NCBI GenBank assembly: GCA_008501735.1
Contig: QQUF01000040.1
Span: 124,001-188,000, forward strand
Origin: Calditrichota bacterium
GTDB lineage: Bacteria > CLD3
Direction of reading: 5' to 3'
Length of the DNA: 64,000 nucleotides
Under the pieces are notes generated by a model. That model did not search any database, was not told the DNA's origin, and saw only the letters and a list, made by a program, of their open reading frames with translations. Positions 51,916-58,850 of this stretch are shown here, in pieces. Every line of letters begins with the position of its first letter. Positions within the stretch are counted from its first letter, which is position 1. A program made the position numbers and the translations under genes.

Positions 51916-51982
51916 TTTGAACTCCTGTAAAAGTTTAGTTTTTAGTTTATCAAAATACCACTGAAACATTTTTATTTAAACA

Positions 51983-52019
51983 AAGGCACCTTGGATTTTG
52001 GAAAGAAACAAGGTGCCTT
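51983..52019 (-). promoter_or_regulatory. Leader hairpin in the Met-rich/DUF2231/copA transcript
   Basis: 11-bp perfect arms AAGGCACCTTG/CAAGGTGCCTT with a 15-nt loop. It lies between the predicted sigma-54 start (about 52040) and the ATG at 51915, and on the minus strand is followed by TTTGTTTAAATAAAAA. It may be an attenuator or an mRNA-stabilising 5' structure. Confidence 0.5.
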
Positions 52020-52051
52020 CAAAAAAATGGTTTTGGGAGCGATTAATTTTC

Positions 52052-52069
52052 TTCCAATATTTGTGCCAA
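52052..52069 (-). promoter_or_regulatory. Sigma-54-like promoter of the Met-rich/DUF2231/copA operon
   Basis: Minus strand reads TTGGCACAAATATTGGAA, the same TTGGCAC-N5-TTGGAA pattern as at 48777-48794. The operator palindromes at 52130-52166 lie 60-100 bp upstream. Confidence 0.6.
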
Positions 52070-52129
52070 AATCATTTATAGAAAATTAGTCAAGTAAAAA
52101 GCAAATCATTGTAACTTTAGAGGTCTCAT

Positions 52130-52166
52130 TGGAGAAATAGCTACAACTACTGTTGAATATTCTACA
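52130..52166. promoter_or_regulatory. Operator (GAATATTC palindrome) between copper operon and kinase gene
   Basis: TGTTGAATATTCTACA (52151-52166) is a near-perfect 16-bp palindrome identical in core to those at 48843 and 48877. A degenerate copy, TGGAGAAATAGCTACA, begins 21 bp away at 52130. The site serves the minus-strand promoter as an enhancer and ends 15 bp before the kinase ATG, so it may also control the kinase gene. Confidence 0.65.
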
Positions 52167-52180
52167 ATTTTGGAGTAATA

Positions 52181-53281
52181 ATGCTTGCAATTTTGAAATC
52201 CAAAAACGGTTTTTTAATTTTTCTGCTAATCCTTTTTATCAGTCTTGTGCATTACTCGATTCACTTGGATATTAGTTACTTGCACGTAATTCTAAGACGA
52301 CTTTATTACCTTCCTGTGATTTTAGCTTCGCTGACTTTTGGGCTTCGTGGTGGAATATTTTTTTCAGGAATTGTAACACTTTTTTATCTTCCTCATATTC
52401 TGCAACACGCTCATCATTCACAAAGTTTCCTTGCACAAATTGATAGATTTATTGAAGTTGGGTTCATCTTTGGATTTTCTTTTTTAATTGGGAGATTTAC
52501 GGATTACCAACGTAAATCTCAAAAAATTGCTGAGCAAAAAACTATGGAAATTGAAGAACAATCCAAACAAATTTTGTTGCTTGAGCAAAAATTAAATTTT
52601 GCTGACAAGCTCTCAATTCTCGGTGAACTTTTTGCAACAATGGCTCACGAAGTCAGAAATCCACTTGGTTCAATAAAAGGTGTTGCTGAGATTCTTGAAA
52701 GAAGATTTAAGGGTTCTAAAGAAGTAGAATTGATGCAAGTTTTGAATGAAGAAGTTGGTCGTCTTGAGGAAGTAGTTAGTAATTATTTGACTTTTGTAAA
52801 AAAGAAACCCGAAGAAAAATCCGAAGTTAGAACTCGAGATTTACTTGAATCTGTTGTAAAATTATTGAAACCTAAATTTGAAAAAAATGGCTTTGAAATT
52901 AAACTAATTTACGAAACTCAAGAAATTAAAAATTTTATGATTTTTGTTGATAAAATTCAACTTCAACAACTTTTTTTGAATTTAATTTTAAACGCATTCT
53001 ATTCTTTAAAATCAGGTGGTGAAGTTAAAATTGAAGTTTCACAAAATGAAAATTCAATAGTTTTCAAAGTAGTTGACAATGGGATTGGAGTCGAAGAAGA
53101 AAATAAAAAAAAGATTTTTGACTCATTTTTTACGACTCGTTCAAACGGAACAGGTTTGGGACTCTCAATTTGTAAAAAAATAACAGAAGAGCACAAAGGA
53201 ACAATTTCATTTTTTAGCGAAATTGAAAAAGGTACGACTTTTGTTATTACGTTGCCAATTGATGAAAAAACTTTAAACTAA
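52181..53281 (+). CDS. Metal-responsive-type sensor histidine kinase (NtrB-like)
   Basis: A 366-aa kinase. Three or four hydrophobic N-terminal segments (about 11-110) include His-rich stretches (LPHILQHAHHSQS) that could bind metal at the membrane face. A coiled coil leads to the H-box FATMAHEVRNPLGSIKG (phospho-acceptor His156) and the ATPase domain with NLILNAFYSL, DNGIGVEEE and GTGLGLSICKKI. It resembles ZraS/NtrB-like kinases that partner NtrC-type regulators, and the matching regulator is encoded 0.4 kb downstream. Divergent from the copper operon across shared operators. Confidence 0.93.
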   Translation: MLAILKSKNGFLIFLLILFISLVHYSIHLDISYLHVILRRLYYLPVILASLTFGLRGGIFFSGIVTLFYLPHILQHAHHSQSFLAQIDRFIEVGFIFGFSFLIGRFTDYQRKSQKIAEQKTMEIEEQSKQILLLEQKLNFADKLSILGELFATMAHEVRNPLGSIKGVAEILERRFKGSKEVELMQVLNEEVGRLEEVVSNYLTFVKKKPEEKSEVRTRDLLESVVKLLKPKFEKNGFEIKLIYETQEIKNFMIFVDKIQLQQLFLNLILNAFYSLKSGGEVKIEVSQNENSIVFKVVDNGIGVEEENKKKIFDSFFTTRSNGTGLGLSICKKITEEHKGTISFFSEIEKGTTFVITLPIDEKTLN

Positions 53282-53300
53282 AATCTAAAAAAGGAAAAAA

Positions 53301-53639
53301 ATGTTTAAATCAATTTTACTAATCGCTTTAGTTGCGATAGTTTCCGTTTTTTACTCTTGTGCCGATAAGAAGGCAGTTGCTGAAACGACACAAATCAACC
53401 TTCCTTCAATGCAGTGTGAATCTTGCGTGGCAACAATCACGAAAGTTCTAAAATCTGTTGAAGGAGTCGAATCTGTAGAGATTAACCAAGAAACCAAAAT
53501 TGCAAACGTAAGTTTTGACAAGACAAAAACCGAATTGTCAAAATTGGAAACTGCGATTACAAAAGCAGGTTACGATGCAAATGATTCTCAAAAAGACGGA
53601 ACAGCTTACAATAATTTGCCTGAATGTTGTAAAATGTAA
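53301..53639 (+). CDS. HMA-domain lipoprotein (periplasmic metal chaperone-like)
   Basis: A 112-aa lipoprotein: the signal ends in a YSC lipobox (Cys20), followed by a heavy-metal-associated domain with the MQCESCVATITKVL metal site (M-x-C-x2-C) and a beta-alpha-beta fold as in CopZ/MerP. The C-terminus ends in a second cysteine pair (PECCKM). A membrane-anchored Cu(I)-binding chaperone or sensor partner is likely. It follows the kinase gene by 19 bp and is separated from the regulator gene by a terminator hairpin. Confidence 0.9.
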   Translation: MFKSILLIALVAIVSVFYSCADKKAVAETTQINLPSMQCESCVATITKVLKSVEGVESVEINQETKIANVSFDKTKTELSKLETAITKAGYDANDSQKDGTAYNNLPECCKM

Positions 53640-53648
53640 TTTAAATTT

Positions 53649-53685
53649 AAAGTCTGCAATTTTTATGATTTTGCAGACTTTTTTA
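53649..53685 (+). terminator. Terminator between the HMA lipoprotein and the response regulator
   Basis: 11-bp perfect stem AAAGTCTGCAA/TTGCAGACTTT with an 11-nt loop and a following T-run. It ends 17 bp before the regulator ATG, so the regulator depends on read-through or on a promoter inside the upstream region. Confidence 0.85.
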
Positions 53686-53701
53686 TTTCTGGATTAACCA
53701 A

Positions 53702-55030
53702 ATGAAAATTTTATTAATTGACGACGACAAAAACCTTCTCAAAGTAAACAAAATTCAACTTGAAGATTCAGGTTACAAAGTTATCACAGCAAACGACGGA
53801 CAAGAAGGTCTGAGTGCTTTCAAAAAGTATGAATTCGATTTGATTCTTTGTGATATTCAAATGCCCAAAATGTCGGGTAAAGAAGTTCTTCAAGAAATTA
53901 GAAAGATAAATTCAGAAATTCCATTTATTGTAATTACGGCTTACGGCAGTGTTGACGATTCGATGGAAATGGTTCGTTTTGGTGCAAATGATTACATTCA
54001 AAAGCCTTTTGGAGTCGAAAGGCTGGTTTTTACAATTGAGAAAAATTATCGACTTTCAAGGCTTAACAAAGAGAATAAATTCCTCAAACAAGAACTTAAA
54101 AACAAAGATTTTATTGAATTTAAAAGTGAATCTCCAAAATGTGAATTCATAAAAAATATTATCACAAAAATTAAAGATTCCTCTGCGACAGTTTTAATTA
54201 CAGGTGAAACAGGTGTAGGAAAAGAAATTATCGCAAAAAATATTCACTTCTCGGGCAACAGACAAAACTCTCCTTTTGTGGAAATAAATTGTGCTTCCGT
54301 TCCTGACACTTTAATCGAGTCAGAACTCTTTGGACACGAAAAAGGAGCTTTTACAGGAGCAAATGAAAAGCGAATCGGTAAATTTGAATTTGCCGACAAA
54401 GGCACTATTTTTTTAGATGAGATTGGCGATTTGAAACCTGATTTACAAGCAAAACTCCTGAGAGTTTTACAAGAGAAAAAAATTGAAAGAATTGGCGGTA
54501 ATAAACAGTTAGAAATTGATGTTCGGGTAATTGCCGCAACGCATAGAAATTTATTAGAGCAAATTCCAAAAGGGCTTTTCCGTGAAGACTTATTTTTTCG
54601 ACTGAATGTGATTCCAATTCAAGTTCCGTCACTTCGGGAACGTAAGGAAGATATTTTGCCATTGGCAGAATTTTTCCTAAAAAAATATAATATTTTTAAT
54701 AAAAATTTATTCTTATCCGAAAAATCTAAAAATGAACTGTTGGAGAATATTTGGAAAGGTAATGTGAGAGAATTGGAAAACACAATTGAAAGAGCTGTTT
54801 TACTTTCCGATTCAGAAAATATCGATTTAGGCTCTTATTCGAATGCTTCGATTCCAATTACTGGATTGACAGAATTCCTCCAAACTTCTGAGATGGGACT
54901 TGAAGAAATTGAAATTCAAATCATTAAATCGGCTTTAGAAAAATTTGGTGGAAATAAATCACAAACGGCAAAAGCACTAAAAATTGAAAGACACATCTTA
55001 CTTTACAAACTCAAAAAGTATAAAATTTAA
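53702..55030 (+). CDS. NtrC-family sigma-54-dependent response regulator
   Basis: A 442-aa regulator with the classical three domains. The receiver has the DDD acidic pocket at 8-10, phospho-acceptor Asp51 (LCDIQMPKMSG), TAYG switch and KPF. The AAA+ domain has Walker A GETGVGKE, an intact EKGAFTGANEKR sigma-54 contact loop, Walker B GTIFLDEIGDL and WKGNVRELEN. The C-terminal Fis-type HTH is GGNKSQTAKALKIERHILLYKLKK. Partnered with the upstream kinase, it resembles ZraR/HydG-like systems. The two sigma-54-like promoters on the copper operons and the GAATATTC sites are its likely targets. Confidence 0.95.
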   Translation: MKILLIDDDKNLLKVNKIQLEDSGYKVITANDGQEGLSAFKKYEFDLILCDIQMPKMSGKEVLQEIRKINSEIPFIVITAYGSVDDSMEMVRFGANDYIQKPFGVERLVFTIEKNYRLSRLNKENKFLKQELKNKDFIEFKSESPKCEFIKNIITKIKDSSATVLITGETGVGKEIIAKNIHFSGNRQNSPFVEINCASVPDTLIESELFGHEKGAFTGANEKRIGKFEFADKGTIFLDEIGDLKPDLQAKLLRVLQEKKIERIGGNKQLEIDVRVIAATHRNLLEQIPKGLFREDLFFRLNVIPIQVPSLRERKEDILPLAEFFLKKYNIFNKNLFLSEKSKNELLENIWKGNVRELENTIERAVLLSDSENIDLGSYSNASIPITGLTEFLQTSEMGLEEIEIQIIKSALEKFGGNKSQTAKALKIERHILLYKLKKYKI

Positions 55031-55052
55031 TAAAGATTTATGGGAGTAAAAA

Positions 55053-55118
55053 ATGAAGTTCAAGTTAGGCGAGATTAATATTGTTTGTAAAGACTTAGAG
55101 ATAAAATTTTATTTGTAA
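55053..55118 (+). pseudogene. Truncated VOC gene remnant (first 16 codons of the 56314 gene)
   Basis: An ATG preceded by GGGAG opens MKFKLGEINIVCKDLE and stops after 21 codons. This nearly repeats the start of the intact VOC protein at 56314 (MNFKLGEFNIVCKDLE), and the DNA is also similar. It lies just upstream of the methyltransferase gene, whose other side is the intact VOC gene. It is best read as the leftover head of a duplicated VOC gene. Confidence 0.6.
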
Positions 55119-55224
55119 AATCATTAGAAATCAAAGGTAAATTTCTAAACAATTAATTTCTTTTTTGAATTTGATTACATTTTGGGAATTCAAATTCAAA
55201 AAAGAAAAATGTTAGAATTTAAAA

Positions 55225-56292
55225 ATGCAGCAAAATCTAAAACCGAATAGACCGAAAATAATTACAACTGAAATTGAAGGATTAGTTTTCAATCGCAGAA
55301 TGAATATCGCTCATGCAATCGAAGCACTTTTGAGTAAAGAGTTCGTCCTTGTTGACGATTTTTACAGCACAGGTTTACAGATTTTGGAAGAGCTAAACTT
55401 TTACTTAAAACAGAAATTTTCAAAGAAAGATTACAATTCGCAACGTGAAGCTCGTTCTGTTTTCAGAGAACTTTCGCACAAATTATTGTTGATGGTTAGT
55501 GACAATAGATTGGAAGTTCGGAAGTCACCGAAAATTGGTTGGCTGAAAATTTTGTATCCCGAAATTTCAGAATTTTTCATCTCGTTTCCTGACGTTCAAG
55601 GTTTGAACAGTTCGTGGCAATGGTTTCAAAATGGAATCAAGTTAGATATTTTGCCATTTCGTCTAAAACCATATTTTGGCACTTACTTTCCGACAAGGTT
55701 TGACCATTTGGAACTTTTTGAAAATTGGTTGAAAACTTACAATGGAACTAAAAAGAATGCAATTGACATTGGAGTTGGAAGCGGAGTTTTGTCTTTTCAA
55801 ATGTTGCAAAACGGATTCCAAAATATTTATGGAACTGACTCTAATCCAAATTCAATTATTGGCTTAACACAAGAAGTTGAAAGATTGAAGTTTGGAAATA
55901 AATTCAATCTAAGTTGTGGAGATTTGTTTGCAAGTTTGGATTTTGCAACTGAATTGATTGTATTTAATCCACCTTGGCTAATTGCAAATCACGAATTAGA
56001 AGAAGGAATTGATAAAGCGATTTACTACGAACCTGATTTGTTTCCGAGATTCTTTGAACAAGCTAAAAATCATTTGGCAAAAGATGGTAAAATTGTAATG
56101 ATTTTTTCAAATTTTGCAAAAGTTGTTGGTCAGGAAGTTAAAAACCCAATAAATGTTGAGTTAGGAAATTTTAACCGATTTAGAAGAGTGGAATTTTTTC
56201 AAAAGAAACCAAAACCTTCCTCAAAAAAGACAAGGCGTAAAGATTGGCGACAAAACGAAAAAGTCGAGCTATGGGTTTTGTCGCACAAATAA
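55225..56292 (+). CDS. SAM-dependent methyltransferase with NPPW motif
   Basis: A 355-aa protein. The N-terminal part (about 1-150) is helical and unrecognised. The C-terminal Rossmann-type methyltransferase has motif I AIDIGVGSGVLSFQML, an acidic residue in YGTDSNPNSI and catalytic motif IV VFNPPWLIAN. N-P-P-W/Y is typical of methyltransferases acting on planar amides or exocyclic amines (HemK/PrmC, RsmC and DNA adenine enzymes), so a protein glutamine, rRNA or DNA amine target is expected. It lies between a VOC remnant and an intact VOC gene. Confidence 0.85.
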   Translation: MQQNLKPNRPKIITTEIEGLVFNRRMNIAHAIEALLSKEFVLVDDFYSTGLQILEELNFYLKQKFSKKDYNSQREARSVFRELSHKLLLMVSDNRLEVRKSPKIGWLKILYPEISEFFISFPDVQGLNSSWQWFQNGIKLDILPFRLKPYFGTYFPTRFDHLELFENWLKTYNGTKKNAIDIGVGSGVLSFQMLQNGFQNIYGTDSNPNSIIGLTQEVERLKFGNKFNLSCGDLFASLDFATELIVFNPPWLIANHELEEGIDKAIYYEPDLFPRFFEQAKNHLAKDGKIVMIFSNFAKVVGQEVKNPINVELGNFNRFRRVEFFQKKPKPSSKKTRRKDWRQNEKVELWVLSHK

Positions 56293-56313
56293 AAAATTAA
56301 TAAAGGTCTAAAA

Positions 56314-56676
56314 ATGAATTTCAAATTGGGTGAGTTCAACATTGTTTGTAAAGACTTGGAAAAGAGTTTACACTTTTATCAGGAAATTCTTGGTTTTGAA
56401 TTTGTTGAAAAGGATTCGGGTGCAATGCGACTAAAATTCGGAGGTAATTATTTTCTACTTTTACCTTTCGCGAAAAATGAAAATATTAAAACTCCTTACT
56501 GTGAAAACCCTACTTTTTCTTTTGATATTTTAGTCGATGAAATTTCAGAAGCTAAAAAATATTTTCTCTCAAAAGGAGTAACAATCGAAGACGAAGAAAC
56601 AGAAATTAGTGAAAGTTTTTGGATTCGAGACCCAGACAATCTTGTAATTGAAGTTGTTTCAAGTAGTTTGCAGTAA
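56314..56676 (+). CDS. VOC family protein (glyoxalase/bleomycin-resistance type)
   Basis: A 120-aa VOC protein: MNFKLGEFNIVCKDLEKSLHFYQEILGFEFVEKDSGAMRLKFG is the typical first module, and SFWIRDPDNLVIEVV the last strand with the metal-ligand glutamate. Substrate unknown. It follows the methyltransferase by 21 bp. A truncated copy of its beginning is found at 55053. Confidence 0.9.
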   Translation: MNFKLGEFNIVCKDLEKSLHFYQEILGFEFVEKDSGAMRLKFGGNYFLLLPFAKNENIKTPYCENPTFSFDILVDEISEAKKYFLSKGVTIEDEETEISESFWIRDPDNLVIEVVSSSLQ

Positions 56677-56679
56677 ACT

Positions 56680-56695
56680 TGTGATACAAATCACT
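56680..56695. promoter_or_regulatory. Crp/Fnr-type operator candidate
   Basis: TGTGATACAAATCACT matches the TGTGA-N6-TCACA consensus at nine of ten positions. It lies just after the VOC stop codon and upstream of the structured region 56701-56838. No Crp/Fnr gene is in the window. Confidence 0.45.
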
Positions 56696-56700
56696 TATCG

Positions 56701-56838
56701 AAAACTATAAGGCTTTCGCCGATAGTTCTGATAATTCAATTCATTTGTAGCTACTTTTACTTTCGGAAGTAGCATTTGAAGTAGCATTTCATAAAATCCC
56801 CTCAAAGTCGTTTGAATTTTTTCAAGCGGCTTTTTTTG
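56701..56838 (+). ncRNA. Candidate small RNA ending in a strong intrinsic terminator
   Basis: Part of the 354-bp gene-free stretch 56677-57030, which has no credible ORF. It holds a hairpin (AACTAT..GGC/GCC..ATAGTT, 56703-56727), a second stem GCTACTT/AAGTAGC, a tandem 12-bp repeat (GAAGTAGCATTT at 56766-56777 and 56778-56789) and a 13-bp terminator stem (56804-56816 / 56821-56833) with a seven-T tail. It could be an independent sRNA driven from near the Crp-like site, or a structured 3' UTR of the VOC gene. Confidence 0.45.
56804..56837 (+). terminator. Intrinsic terminator after VOC gene / candidate sRNA
   Basis: A 13-bp stem with two G-U wobbles, a TTTT loop and seven Ts, about 130 bp past the VOC stop codon. 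Confidence 0.9.
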
Positions 56839-56901
56839 TTCTCAAACCCAAATCACAATTCTCTAAAAAAGCTCAAGTTGCGAAATATCGCTAACAAATT
56901 G

Positions 56902-56921
56902 CTTGTGATATTTAACACAAG
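56902..56921. promoter_or_regulatory. Palindrome CTTGTG-N8-CACAAG upstream of the T9SS protein
   Basis: Six-bp perfect outer arms; the inner sequence TGTGATATTTAACACA again resembles a Crp-type site. It lies about 36 bp upstream of a sigma-54-like promoter, where an activator could bind. Confidence 0.4.
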
Positions 56922-56956
56922 TTCAGTTTAAAGTCTTTGAAATCGCAATTTTGTTT

Positions 56957-56973
56957 TTGGCACTGCTTTTGAA
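56957..56973 (+). promoter_or_regulatory. Sigma-54-like promoter of the T9SS protein gene
   Basis: TTGGCACTGCTTTTGAA: TGGCAC, five-base spacer, TTGAA (consensus TTGCA). It is 58 bp before the ATG at 57031. The -24 part is a full match; the -12 GC is replaced by GA. Confidence 0.45.
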
Positions 56974-57030
56974 ATAACTAAAGCGAAACAACAAACGAAA
57001 ACTTAAACTTAATTTTTTAGAGGTAATAAA

Positions 57031-58710
57031 ATGAAAACTTTAACAAACTTCACAACAACGATTTCACTTTTAGTGGGAATTTTTTCAGCAGCAAACTCAC
57101 AGTCATTAACTTTTAGTGTTGATAATTACACAGGCACAACAACTGCTGGTCCTTTTATGTTTGTAAACACAGAAGGACAAAATGTTTTTGCTTACAAAGA
57201 TTTTGATTGGAAATTTGGTAACGGACCTCAAGGACAAGCTCCAACAAGTTCTTCTTGCACAGCAGAAAACTTGAATGTAGTAGCAGGAACAGGTGGAATA
57301 ACACTTTTTGTAACTGGCTACGATTTAACAAGTTTCCACCACTTAGGAACCGGAGACAAAAGAATTTACTCACACGGAAATGCTACTATCAATCTAAATG
57401 GAAATCCGGTTCTTGTTTTGACAGACTTGGTTTCTGAAGTTACAGTTTCTTATCCACCACCTCACGGAGCAGGAAATTTTGAATCAGGTTTTGGACAAGG
57501 TGTAATTGATGTTGGAGCAAGTGATGCAAATTGGGTTGCTGAGTTAGATCCATTTGGAACAGGAAATGTAGCTTTTGAATTCTCTTCTGTTTCACCGGTT
57601 GAGCAAAACCAAATTGGCTATTACGATTTTAATATCGAAATTAAGCCGATAACTGTAAACCGTCAAATTATTATTAACCAACTTGCAGACGGTAACAACG
57701 AAAATGTGAATATGAATGGAATCGGTTTGGATTTCCAATTTGCAAACGCAACTTTTGGTGGTGGTGGACAAGGAACTAATAATTTATTCGGAATGTTTGT
57801 TCCTGAAGACCCAACAGGCGATTTGCCTGCAGGAATTGAAATGATGAACAATGCTTCTTTCTGGCATCTCGGAACAACAATGTCTTCATTCTCAACTGAA
57901 ATAACTTTTGATTTAACTCAACTTGGAATGGCTTTTGACCAAAATAAAGTTAGAATTTTAAGACGTGCTAATGCAGACTCAGAATGGGAAATTTATAATG
58001 ACATTACAGTTGTCAATGGAACAACTGTTAAAGCTAACAATGTTACAGGTTTTAGTGACTGGAATATCGGGGAAGCAGAAGACGAACCACTTCCTGTAGA
58101 ACTTTCAGCTTTCACAGCACAACAAAATGGCAGAGAAATTCAACTTAATTGGACAACCGCAACTGAGTTAGAAAACAAAGGTTTTGTAATCGAAAGAGCA
58201 ACAAACGGCTTAGAATTTATTGAAATTTCAAGCTATGAAAATAACACAAGTTTAATCGGGCAAGGAAGTGTTAGCCACGAAACTAACTACACTTTTACCG
58301 ACAAAAATGTAAATTTTGGAAACACTTACTCTTACAGATTAATTGACGTTGACTACAATCAAACAAAGAATACAAGTGAAGAAGTCTTTATAAAATTAGT
58401 TTTTGAAAATGAAGAAACAAACAACGCTAAACTTAGCTACGAATTGAAACAAAATTTCCCAAACCCTTTCAACCCAACTACAACAATAAGTTTCTTGATG
58501 AAAAAAGACGGTTTAGCAAAAGTAAGCGTTTACAACATTACAGGACAATTAGTAAAAACTTTAGTTTCAAAAGGATTGGCAAAAGGCGAACACAGTTTGA
58601 CTTGGGACGGAACAGACAATTTCGGACAAAGTGTCGCAAGTGGAATCTACTACTACAAACTTGAAAGCGGAAACTTCACTGACATCAAAAAAATGACACT
58701 ACTCAAATAA
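57031..58710 (+). CDS. Secreted protein with T9SS type A sorting domain
   Basis: A 559-aa exported protein with a signal peptide (TISLLVGIFSAANS). Residues about 25-210 are beta-rich with no obvious family. A middle segment about 350-460 begins LPVELSAFTAQQNGREIQLNWTTATELENKGFVIERA, the fibronectin-like module frequent in T9SS cargo. The last 85 residues open with NFPNPFNPTT and include KVSVYNITGQLVKTL and ASGIYYYKLESG, the type A sorting domain recognised by the type IX secretion system. It will be displayed or released at the cell surface. Function unknown. Its upstream region carries a sigma-54-like promoter and it ends in a terminator. Confidence 0.88.
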   Translation: MKTLTNFTTTISLLVGIFSAANSQSLTFSVDNYTGTTTAGPFMFVNTEGQNVFAYKDFDWKFGNGPQGQAPTSSSCTAENLNVVAGTGGITLFVTGYDLTSFHHLGTGDKRIYSHGNATINLNGNPVLVLTDLVSEVTVSYPPPHGAGNFESGFGQGVIDVGASDANWVAELDPFGTGNVAFEFSSVSPVEQNQIGYYDFNIEIKPITVNRQIIINQLADGNNENVNMNGIGLDFQFANATFGGGGQGTNNLFGMFVPEDPTGDLPAGIEMMNNASFWHLGTTMSSFSTEITFDLTQLGMAFDQNKVRILRRANADSEWEIYNDITVVNGTTVKANNVTGFSDWNIGEAEDEPLPVELSAFTAQQNGREIQLNWTTATELENKGFVIERATNGLEFIEISSYENNTSLIGQGSVSHETNYTFTDKNVNFGNTYSYRLIDVDYNQTKNTSEEVFIKLVFENEETNNAKLSYELKQNFPNPFNPTTTISFLMKKDGLAKVSVYNITGQLVKTLVSKGLAKGEHSLTWDGTDNFGQSVASGIYYYKLESGNFTDIKKMTLLK

Positions 58711-58744
58711 TGATTAATGTTTAATGACTAATGAATAATATTTT

Positions 58745-58769
58745 AGAGAGGCTCTGCCTCTCTTTTTTT
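58745..58769 (+). terminator. Terminator after the T9SS protein gene
   Basis: 8-bp stem AGAGAGGC/GCCTCTCT, 3-nt loop, then a T-run of six or more, 35 bp past the stop codon. Confidence 0.9.
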
Positions 58770-58798
58770 GTTGGGAACAAAAATTTTTGTTCCCAACA
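58769..58798. repeat. Perfect 30-bp palindrome
   Basis: TGTTGGGAACAAAAA joined directly to its reverse complement with no loop. It follows the terminator and is flanked by a larger imperfect inverted repeat of ATTAATGATTAATG-like sequence (about 58709-58740 and 58816-58849). No ORF is present here. Confidence 0.8.
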
Positions 58799-58850
58799 TT
58801 TTGTGTTACATTCCCAATTAATCATTAACCATTAATCAATAATCATTAGA

